Source: Curtobacterium sp. UNCCL20 (GTDB lineage: Bacteria; Actinomycetota; Actinomycetes; Actinomycetales; Microbacteriaceae). Taken from it: DNA of 64,000 nt. The translations under genes and the position numbers were made by a program. The stretch lies in the NCBI RefSeq assembly GCF_900101675.1, contig NZ_FNKG01000002.1:81005-145004 (forward strand), in the 5' to 3' direction. Below are positions 7,406 through 15,600 of this stretch, piece by piece; the stretch's first letter is position 1, and each line of letters opens with the position of its first letter. The notes beneath the pieces are model-generated. The model did no database searches and was not told where the DNA came from. It worked only from the letters and a program-made list of their open reading frames with translations.

Positions 7406-8115
7406 CGACGGACGAACGCGAGATGCACATCGTGGAGGCGTTCGCGACCCTCGCGGACACCCTCGTCGAGGGGTACGACGTGGTGGAGCTGCTGCAGACC
7501 CTCGTCGAGACGTGCACCGACGTCCTCGACGTGGACGCCGCCGGCATCATGCTCGCCAACGACGACCAGGAGCTCGAGGTGGTCGCGTCGACGTCCGAGA
7601 CGAGTCGGCTCATCGAGGTGCTCCAGCTCGACGCCGAGGCCGGCCCCTGCATGACCTCGTTCGCAACCGGTCGCGCGGTCGCGTGCCCCGACATCGCCGA
7701 GGCGCCGCCGGAGTGGCAGGCCTTCCGGGCGGGTGCCCTCGACCTCGGCATCCGGTCCGTGCACGCCGTGCCGCTCCGCCTGCGGACCACGGTGATCGGC
7801 ACGCTCAACCTGTTCGGCGTCGCCGTCGGCGGCCTCGCCGAGGCGCACCTCCGGATCGCTCGGGCACTCGCCGACGTCGCCACCATCGGGATCCTGCACG
7901 AGCGCACCCTGCGCGAGCAGGAGATCGTGCGGTCGCAGCTGCAGCGGACCATCGGCTCGCGCGAGGTCATCGAGCAGGCGAAGGGTGTCGTCTCACACCT
8001 CCGCGGCGTCTCGATCGACGACGCCTTCGCGGTCATCCGCTCGTACGCGGTCGACCACCACGAGCCGCTGTCCGAGGTGGCCCGCGCGATCGTGGAGCGC
8101 CGGCTGACGCCCTGA
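7402..8115 (+). CDS. GAF and ANTAR domain protein (second copy)
   Basis: A 237-residue paralogue-type protein with the same architecture. The GAF domain spans roughly residues 20-165 (VLDVDAAGIMLAN, EAGPCMTSFATGRAVACPDI, VHAVPLRLRTTVIGTLNLF) and the ANTAR helices cover about 180-235 (SREVIEQAKGVVSHLRGVSIDDAF). This copy has the canonical EQAKG of ANTAR domains, while the upstream copy has HQATG. Final gene of the AraC-GAF/ANTAR-GAF/ANTAR operon. The two may form a heteromeric RNA-binding sensor (inference). Confidence 0.9.
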   Translation: MTTDEREMHIVEAFATLADTLVEGYDVVELLQTLVETCTDVLDVDAAGIMLANDDQELEVVASTSETSRLIEVLQLDAEAGPCMTSFATGRAVACPDIAEAPPEWQAFRAGALDLGIRSVHAVPLRLRTTVIGTLNLFGVAVGGLAEAHLRIARALADVATIGILHERTLREQEIVRSQLQRTIGSREVIEQAKGVVSHLRGVSIDDAFAVIRSYAVDHHEPLSEVARAIVERRLTP

Positions 8116-8122
8116 GCACGCT

Positions 8123-8144
8123 GGAACCGCGGGACACTGGTTCC
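8123..8144. promoter_or_regulatory. Dyad abutting the YeiH-type start codon
   Basis: GGAACC (8123-8128) and GGTTCC (8139-8144) form an inverted repeat with a 10-nt spacer that ends exactly at the ATG of the exporter gene. It could be an operator or a translational-control hairpin. Confidence 0.4.
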
Positions 8145-9200
8145 ATGCAACCCTCTCGTCCGGCGGTCGCCGCGGTCCTCCCCGGGCTCACACTCGCCGT
8201 CGCCATCGGACTCGTCGCCACGCTCGTGGGCACCGCCGTCCCCGTCGTCGGCGGGCCGGTGCCCGCCGTCGTCATCGGCGCGGTCGTCGGCTGGCTCGTC
8301 CGCCGACGGTGGCACGGCGACCTCGGCACGCTGCAGCCCGGTGTGAAGTTCGCGTCGAGCCGCGTGCTGCAGTTCGCGGTCGTCCTGCTCGGCGCGCAAC
8401 TGTCCATCGGCGAGGTCCTCCGCATCGGCGGGCAGACGCTCCCCGTCATGCTCAGCACCCTGGTCGTCTGTCTCGTCGCAGCGTGGGGGCTCGGCCGCCT
8501 GCTCCGGGTGTCGGGTCCGCTCCGCACGCTCATCGGCGTCGGGACCGGCATCTGCGGAGCGTCCGCGATCGCCGCCGTCACGCCCGTGATCGGTGCCGTC
8601 AGCGCCGACGTCGCCTACGCGATGTCCACGATCTTCCTCTGCAACATCGCAGCCGTCTTCGTCTTCCCCCTGCTCGGCCACGCGCTCGGTCTCAGCCAGC
8701 ACGCCTTCGGCGTCTTCGCGGGCACCGCCGTCAACGACACCTCGTCGGTCGTCGCCACGGCGACGGTCTACGGTCGCCAAGCGACCGACACCGCCGTGGT
8801 CGTGAAGCTGGTCCGGACGCTCATGATCATCCCGATCGTGGTCGGGTTGGCCGGCCTGGAGGCGCGACGCACCGCCCGCACGGAGCGCACCGCCGCCACG
8901 GGGCCGGGTGGCGGGCCGGGTGGGGTGTTCCGCGTGTTCCGGTTGGTCCCGTGGTTCCTCATCGGGTTCCTCGTGGTGGTGCTGCTCCGGACCGTCGGCG
9001 TGCTCCCCGCTGCGGCCGCCCCCGGGTTCGCCACCGCCGCGACGTTCCTCATCACGGTGGCGCTCGCGGCGATCGGTGTCTCGACGGACTTCGGTGCACT
9101 CCGCCGCGCGGGGTTCCGGCCGATGTTGCTCGGCATCGCGCTGTGGGTGCTCGTGGCGGCGACGAGCCTCGGGGCGCAGGCGGTCTTCGGCCTGCTCTGA
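8145..9200 (+). CDS. YeiH/UPF0324-family putative sulfate exporter
   Basis: An integral membrane protein of 351 residues with about ten hydrophobic segments. Family signatures visible are LGAQLSIGEVL, GVGTGICGASAIAAVTPVI and GTAVNDTSSVVATA, which are the conserved GxGxCGASAI and AVNDTSxV motifs of YeiH-type proteins (Cons_hypoth698). These are annotated as putative sulfate or anion exporters; the substrate is not proven. It starts 29 nt after the second GAF-ANTAR gene on the same strand, so it may be the output gene of that sensor operon (inference). Confidence 0.85.
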   Translation: MQPSRPAVAAVLPGLTLAVAIGLVATLVGTAVPVVGGPVPAVVIGAVVGWLVRRRWHGDLGTLQPGVKFASSRVLQFAVVLLGAQLSIGEVLRIGGQTLPVMLSTLVVCLVAAWGLGRLLRVSGPLRTLIGVGTGICGASAIAAVTPVIGAVSADVAYAMSTIFLCNIAAVFVFPLLGHALGLSQHAFGVFAGTAVNDTSSVVATATVYGRQATDTAVVVKLVRTLMIIPIVVGLAGLEARRTARTERTAATGPGGGPGGVFRVFRLVPWFLIGFLVVVLLRTVGVLPAAAAPGFATAATFLITVALAAIGVSTDFGALRRAGFRPMLLGIALWVLVAATSLGAQAVFGLL

Positions 9201-9216
9201 GCGGCGGCGGGCGCGC

Positions 9217-10206
9217 TCAGCGCGACACCGCCTCCGGCACCGCCCCGCCCCAACCGTTGAATCCGCCGAACACGACCTGCACCGGGACGGCCTGCGCCCG
9301 GTCGGCCACGTACCGGTACACGCCACCCGGACGCCCGAGCCACAGCACCCGCGCTGGCGTCGCGCCCGTCGCCGCCGTCCGGAGTTCCACCACGTACTGT
9401 CCGGAGGGGATCTGGAACTGCGCGATCTGCTCGCTGTCGAGCAGCGTCGAGAACCGGGTCGAGAACGACGCCCCGGTCGTCGCGTTCGTCACCATGACGG
9501 TCGCGCCACTGAGCTGCGCCGACGGGCTGCGCGACGCGGAGGCCGCGAAGACGGCCAGGTCGTAGTCACTGTGCGCGTAGTGCCGCGACAGGGTCACCTG
9601 CGATGCCGGGAGCGCCCCACGCTGCTCGTACACCCGGGTCTTCCAGACGGCAGGCGACGCCGTGCCACTGGCGTACGCCTCGATGCGGTACTTCCCGGTG
9701 CTCAACCCGACGAACCGGTACTGGCCCGCACTGTCCGAGGACGTCCGGAACACCTGCGAGGTGTCCTCGTTCCAGGCGTACATCAGGCGTCCGGCGGCGG
9801 GGCCTGTGGGGCCGACCACACCGCCTTGCACGGTGGCGCCGATCACGAGCGGCACGGTCACCGCGACCGTCGCACCACCGCGGACCGCGATGCCCGAGCG
9901 GAGTCCGGGAGCGTAGGTCCCCGTTCCGTGCGGCGGGAGCTGCCGTGTCGTCACGGTGACGGTGTCCGGGGCGGGGATGCCGGTGAACGTCGCGGTGCCG
10001 TCTCCGTCAGTGGTGGCGTTCCCGACGACGGTGTCCACGCCGATCGCCGCGAGTTCGACGTCCGCCAGCCGGATCGCGGTGCCGTCAGGCGTCGCGAGCT
10101 GGACGGTGATCGTTCCCGACCCCGCCGCGGACGCTGGCGGTGCCAGACCGACCAGCGCGGCTGCTGCCAGCGCCACGATCAGCGTCGTCCCCGTGATCAG
10201 TCGCAT
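9217..10206 (-). CDS. Secreted protein with carboxypeptidase-regulatory-like / SpaA-type domains
   Basis: An exported protein of 329 residues: a signal peptide (MRLITGTTLIVALAAAALVG) ending near ASAAG, followed by beta-rich repeats typical of prealbumin-like carboxypeptidase-regulatory folds: a first unit around GTITVQLATPDGTAIRLADV, a second around GATVQGGVVGPTG with GQYRFVGLSTGKYRIEAYAS, and a third near GATVMVTNATTGASF. No catalytic motif and no sorting signal are seen, so it is likely secreted. ATG 10204-10206. It converges on the exporter gene with only 16 nt between stops. Function unknown; binding or adhesion is the usual guess. Confidence 0.75.
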   Translation of the reverse strand: MRLITGTTLIVALAAAALVGLAPPASAAGSGTITVQLATPDGTAIRLADVELAAIGVDTVVGNATTDGDGTATFTGIPAPDTVTVTTRQLPPHGTGTYAPGLRSGIAVRGGATVAVTVPLVIGATVQGGVVGPTGPAAGRLMYAWNEDTSQVFRTSSDSAGQYRFVGLSTGKYRIEAYASGTASPAVWKTRVYEQRGALPASQVTLSRHYAHSDYDLAVFAASASRSPSAQLSGATVMVTNATTGASFSTRFSTLLDSEQIAQFQIPSGQYVVELRTAATGATPARVLWLGRPGGVYRYVADRAQAVPVQVVFGGFNGWGGAVPEAVSR

Positions 10207-10354
10207 CGCGTTCCCCGCCCGCCGGTCGTCCGTTGCGTCGGACTGTACGCGTCGGGGGGCGGGGCGGAACGGTCTTGTGGTGCTTGTTCGCGGGGGCGTC
10301 GCACTCGCGGTCCGCGACGCTCCGGGACCCCGTGGGTTCGCGTCGCCTGCCCAC

Positions 10355-10589
10355 GGGAGCCATCGTCCACCCGGATCGTGGCGCGCAGTTCACGTCGTGA
10401 CTGCTGCGACTGGCCAACCCGTGCGGAGCTGGCGTCGGCGATGTTCGAGCGGATCGAAGCGTTCTGCAACCGCACTCGCCGCCACTCCCCCCGGGCCTGC
10501 TCCTCACCCCTCGAGTTCGAGAATCTCCGCAACGCCGCCGAAACCGCGGCACGATCAACACAAAGAACGTGTCCGGGAAACCCGGGACA
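10355..10589 (+). pseudogene. Degenerate IS3-family transposase (OrfB) remnant
   Basis: Two fragments in different frames match the C-terminal half of IS3-type OrfB. The segment IVHPDRGAQFTS (about 10362-10397), equivalent to the HSDRGSQYTS motif of the integrase core, ends at a TGA. The segment MFERIEAFCNRTRRHS with SPLEFE (about 10441-10530) is equivalent to the family's IE-x-FYN-x-RRHS end. The catalytic Asp and Glu cores upstream are missing. A near-palindrome TGTCCGGG...CCCGGGACA at 10570-10589 may be the old right inverted end. The stretch 10590-10837 holds no convincing gene. Confidence 0.7.
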
Positions 10590-10837
10590 GATCAAGCCGC
10601 TCCGACGCCGCCCCCGCGCAGTCGGTTCTTCTGGGAGCGTTGGGCGGTTGTCCGGGAGTCCACCTCCTGCGCGTGCTTCGTCGTGGGCCCATGACCTCGC
10701 CGACGAAGAAGCGACGGACGACGTCGCCCGGGGCGTTCACCTCGGCCCGTACAGGTCGGCGGATCGTCTTCGCGGCCACGGGGCGCCACCGTCGTTCCCA
10801 TGCGGCCTGTCGCGCTTGATGGATGGCCCGGGAGGCA

Positions 10838-12394
10838 CTACTGCCGATCGGGTCGGATGCCAGCGCGGCGGGCGAGTTCTGCGGCTTCGTGTCGGGAGTT
10901 GACGTTCAACTTCCGGTAGAGCCGCTGCGCCGCCGTTTTGACGGTGTTCGGGCTGATGAACAGGTCCGCGGCGATCTGCGGGAAGGATGCGCGGGTGGTG
11001 AGCAGCCCGAGGATCTGCCGTTCGCGGTCGGTGAGGGACCCCAACGCCATGGGTGTCGCTGCGGTTTCATTCTGCGCGGTGACCGGCACTGGGACGCCGG
11101 TGCTCTCGGTGAAGTGGGCGAGCACGTCGGGTGGGAGCAGCCGGTACGGGGTGGTCATGCCCTCTGCTTGCAGGATCGCGGCTCCGCGTTCGAAGTGCTG
11201 CCGGGCGAGCCTGTGGTCTTCGAGGGCGAGCGCGGCGACGGCTGAGACGAGGAGCGCATTGCTTCGGACCCGGGGTGTTCCGGCGAGCTCCGCGGGGGCA
11301 CGTGCGAAGTCGAGGACCTCCGCGAACGCGCCCCGGGTGTACGCCTCAACCGCGTCGAGCAGGCCGTCGTACGGCGTCGGCTGGGTGGGGGAGAGGGATG
11401 CGTCGCCGATGCCGAGGGTGAGTTTCGCGGCGCGGAGGTAGCGGGCGTCGACGGGGCCGAGCTGGTCGGCGCGGTGCCGGTCGAGTTCTTCGGCGACCTC
11501 GTTCTCGACGAGGGTGGCTTCTGCGGGCTCGGCGGAGTGGAAGGCCCGCAGCCAGAGCGCAGCAGCCCAGTACTCACCGATGGGGTAGGCACGGAGCCGG
11601 GCGAGCTCGACGCCGGCTGCCTGCCGGTCGTCGCGCTCGAGGGCGATCAACGCCGCCGCGAGGTGGTTGACCGCTTCATATCGGGCATTCGGCACTCCGG
11701 CCGCCCAGGCACGCTCCAGCCACTCCGCGGCGAGGTTCGGGCGGCCCCGCTCGGCGTGGAACCACGCGAGACTCCCGGCGGCCCGCCGGGCAATCTGGGG
11801 TTGGTCCGTCACGATGGCCGCATGGTGTGCTTCCTCGTACTCGAAGGACGCTCCATCCGTGTCGGAGGCCTCGAGTGCGCGTCCCCACTGCACGAACAGG
11901 TGTGGCAGGTTGCCCTTCGCGTCCTCGAGGTCAGCGGCCTGTGCCGGGTCGGCGGCTGCGTCGGCGAGTCGGCGCCTCGCCTCCTGTGCTGCGTCCCGTG
12001 CCCTGGCGACGTCGCCGTGGGTGCGGGCGTTCGCTGCGGTGCTGGTGAGCAGGATCAGCTGTTCGGGGATCCGGCCGCCCTCCGGGATCGGAAACGCCGG
12101 AAGTCGGCCGTCCCGGTCGAACCGATGCGGGTCGGTGTTCCCGGCGACTTGACGGAGGTAGCTCGCTGCGACGACGAGTCCGGAGTTCTCCAGCAGTACT
12201 TTCCCCGGGAGCGCCCCGATCGCGTCGAGGAGCTGCTGCGGCGCCGTGGCGGCGTACTCGTCCCAGTGCAGGCCGATGAGCGCCGTCGCCTGCTCCCAAC
12301 CCGCACCGTGCCCGACGGCCACGACTTGCTGCGCGAGGCCGGCGGGCACCCCGGATGACGAGGCCGGACCTGGGCTGCCGTCGGTCGGTTGCAT
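10838..12394 (-). CDS. LuxR-type transcriptional regulator with TPR-like sensor region
   Basis: A 518-residue regulator. The C-terminal ~60 residues are a LuxR helix-turn-helix: LTDRERQILGLLTTRASFPQ, then LFISPNTVKTAAQRLYRKLNVNSR. The preceding ~430 residues are Ala-rich alpha-helical hairpins resembling TPR-type repeats. No ATPase P-loop is present, which separates it from the MalT/LAL class. ATG at 12392-12394 with GAGGAG 6 nt upstream is preferred over upstream starts. It is divergent from the giant cell-wall protein gene with about 265 bp between them, so it is the best candidate regulator of that adhesin (inference). Confidence 0.82.
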   Translation of the reverse strand: MQPTDGSPGPASSSGVPAGLAQQVVAVGHGAGWEQATALIGLHWDEYAATAPQQLLDAIGALPGKVLLENSGLVVAASYLRQVAGNTDPHRFDRDGRLPAFPIPEGGRIPEQLILLTSTAANARTHGDVARARDAAQEARRRLADAAADPAQAADLEDAKGNLPHLFVQWGRALEASDTDGASFEYEEAHHAAIVTDQPQIARRAAGSLAWFHAERGRPNLAAEWLERAWAAGVPNARYEAVNHLAAALIALERDDRQAAGVELARLRAYPIGEYWAAALWLRAFHSAEPAEATLVENEVAEELDRHRADQLGPVDARYLRAAKLTLGIGDASLSPTQPTPYDGLLDAVEAYTRGAFAEVLDFARAPAELAGTPRVRSNALLVSAVAALALEDHRLARQHFERGAAILQAEGMTTPYRLLPPDVLAHFTESTGVPVPVTAQNETAATPMALGSLTDRERQILGLLTTRASFPQIAADLFISPNTVKTAAQRLYRKLNVNSRHEAAELARRAGIRPDRQ

Positions 12395-12658
12395 GGGTCT
12401 CCTCGGATAGGTGCCTCGGCTGCGTCGGGCTCGCTGCGAAGAGTGGTCATACCGTGCTCGGTTCACTTTCTAGCGCATCTCACCGGTTGACCAAAATCCG
12501 CAATCCGCGGACTCGTGGCCCCTGTGTGGGGGTGATTTCGTCAGCGATGGGGTGGTTTCGGGGAGGCATTGTCCCCCCGTCTCTGGGCGACCACTCAACC
12601 TGGCTGAAAACTGTGAGCGCCGGTTTCTTGCCGGACCGCGCTGGCCCTTGTCTCGGGC
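12395..12658. other. Divergent intergenic region between LuxR regulator and surface protein
   Basis: About 264 bp without a gene. It is less GC-rich than its surroundings and contains TTGACC at 12487-12492 and a G/C-run near 12560-12580. No convincing -35/-10 pair with standard spacing could be assigned on either strand. Confidence 0.4.
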
Positions 12659-15600
12659 GTGGGCGGAACTGTTGACAAGTTGGGGATCAGGTTGAAGCTG
12701 AACTGGCCAGGAACGCGACACCGCGCTCCGGATAACAATCGCAGAGCGTTGCTACCGAAGCTGCGGTCGCCGCGGCTTCGCTTCGCAGCATCCATCGGGG
12801 CGCTCGCACTCGTTGCGTCGGTGCTTGGCGGCACCGCTGTCCTGACGTCGCAGCAGCCCGCGCAGGCAGCTCCCGGGAGCCCAGGGACGCCGTCGGCACC
12901 GACCACGGTGTTCACTGAGAACTTCGAGAACGGCGTCGCCAACACGCCGGTCGGGCTTGCGGCGTACACCGGTGCTACTGGCCAGAAGTACACCGCGGAC
13001 AATGCCTGGCTCACCAGCTGTAACGGTCAAGTGCGGAACATGAACACGCCGTACACGACCTTGGGTAACTGCTCAGACACCTCCTTCACGTCGAATATTG
13101 GGCAGCTGGCATACGCGCTCGGCGCGCACACCGGGGCCGCGACGCCTGCCGCGAACCACGCAGTCACCGCTTACACAGAGAACAACCCGGGCGTCAATGC
13201 GACGGAGTTCCAGACGGCAACCGGTATCCCGCTGGCGTCCGCCTCGGGCCGCTTCCTCACCTTTAGCGTCGACACGGCAGCGGTGAACTGCAACGCGTCT
13301 GCGCCGTTGTACCAGTTCGCGTTCCTTAACGGCTCGGGCGCTGCGACGAACGTCGGCGGTGTCCTCAACGCATGTACGTCGACGAAGACCGTCGCTGTCC
13401 CGGCCTACGGCACGCTCGGTGCCCGCAACGTCAACGTTGGTACGTACACCTCCAACGGGTCCGTTCTTTTCAATGGGGCCACGCTGGGTATCCGGATGCA
13501 GAACGCGAACGGCTCCGGCGGGGGCAACGATGCTGCGTTTGACAACATCCGCGTCATCGACGTGACGCCGCAGCTGGACAAGGCGTTCAGCCCGACCGCC
13601 GTGCAGACCGGTGGCACGTCAACGCTGACGTTCACGGTGACGAACACCAGTGAGCTGGCGTCCAAGAACGGTTGGTCGTTCACCGACAACCTCCCGGCGG
13701 GCCTCACCCTCGCCAACTCGACCGTCGGCGGCACCTGTGACGCCGACACGGCAGCGACGGCGGGCGGCACGTCCATCGCCATCACGAACGGCAACCTCAC
13801 CGCGGGCGAGCGGTCCTGCACGATCACGGTGGAGGTGACCTCACCGACGGCTGGTTCCTTCACGAACGGTCCGGACAACGTCACAACCGTTGGTCTGAAC
13901 GAGCCCGGCACCAGCACCGTCACGTTCTCCGACCCGTCGTACACGGTGTCGAAGACGGCATCCACCGCCGTGGTCCACCCCGGTGGCACCGTCGATTACA
14001 CGGTCACGGTGAAGAACACCGGCAACTGGGCATACACCGCGCAGAATCCAGCATCGTTCACCGATGACCTGTCGAAGGTCCTCGACGACGCCCAGATCAC
14101 CAGCGGTCCGGACAACGGCGCAACGGTCACCGGGAACACCTTGTCCTGGTCCGGCCCCCTCGCCGCTGGCGGAACGCAGACGATCAAGTACACCGTCACC
14201 GTCGACAGCCCGGACGCCGGCGACGGTGTCCTCACCAACGCCGTCGCGCCAGATGGGGACAGCGGCGGCACGTGCGACCCGGAGAGCTCCTGCACGACCA
14301 CCACGCAGGTGCAGTCGTACTCGGTCGTGAAGAAGGCCGACGCCGACGAGGTCGTCCCCGGTGACACCGTGAAGTACACGGTGACCGTGACGAACACCGG
14401 CCAGGTCGACTACACCGAGGCCAGCCCGGCGTCGTTCACCGACGACCTGTCTTCCGTGCTGGACGACGCCACGTACAACGACGACGCCTCGGGTGGGGCG
14501 AGCGTCACCGGGAACACGCTGACCTGGTCCGGGCCCCTCGCGGTCGGTGACACCGCCACTGTCACGTACACCGTGACGGTCAACGACCCGATCACCGGCG
14601 ACTCGCACCTGGACAACGCCGTCGTCACCCCGCCGAACACCGGCGGTGACTGCCCGGTGAATTCCGACAACCCGGCCTGTGAGGTCCTCATCCCCTCCGG
14701 TTCGTTCACGGTCGCGAAGACGGCGTCGACGGCCGAGGTCACCGCGGGCGACACCGTCACCTACAAGGTGGTCGTGACGAACACGGGTGCTCGTGACTAC
14801 ACCGATGCGAAGCCCGCTTCCTTCCAGGACGACCTGACTCGTGTCCTCGACGACGCGAAGATCACCGACGGGCCTGACAACGGCGCCACCGTGGCCGGGA
14901 ACACGCTGTCCTGGTCCGGTCCGCTCGCCATCGGTCAGACCGTCACGATCACGTACACGATCACCGTCGACAGCCCGGACACCGGGGACAACGTGATCGC
15001 GAACACCGTCCGTGCGACCGGCCCTGGCGGGTCGTGCGACCCGGACGGGGACTGCTCGACGACCACGAACGTGCGCGCCTTCACCGTCGTGAAGACGTCC
15101 TCGCCAGCTGGTGAGGTGCACCCGGGCGACATGGTGACGTACACGGTCACCGTGAAGAACACCGGCACCGCCGCGTTCACCACCGCCGACCCGGCATCGT
15201 TCACCGACGACCTGTCGAAGGTCACCGATGACGCCACGATCACCGACGGCCCCGACAACGGCGCCACGATCACCGGGAACACCCTCGGCTGGTCCGGGGT
15301 GCTCGGCGTCGGTGACACGATCACCGTCACGTACGTCGCGACGGTGAACACCCCGGACACCGGTGACCACGTCCTCACCAACGCTGCAGTCCCGGGCGAC
15401 GGTGGCGTTTGCGAGACCGAGGGCGATTGCTCCACAACCAACCCGGTCGGCAGCTACGAGATCAAGAAGACCTCGTCCACGGGAGGCCTCGTGCACCCCG
15501 GTGACACGCTCACCTACACGGTGACGGTGACGAACACCGGCGCGGTCGCTTACACGACCGACAAGCCGGCGACGATCACCGATGACCTGTCGAAGGTCCT

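Noticed and set aside
10592-10801. Minus-strand small frame near the IS remnant
   Set aside because: Arg/Gly-rich text with no similarity that I can see to IS3 OrfA or another protein.
12672-12677. TTGACA as a -35 box for the surface protein
   Set aside because: No -10 hexamer at the right distance, and it lies inside the likely coding start.
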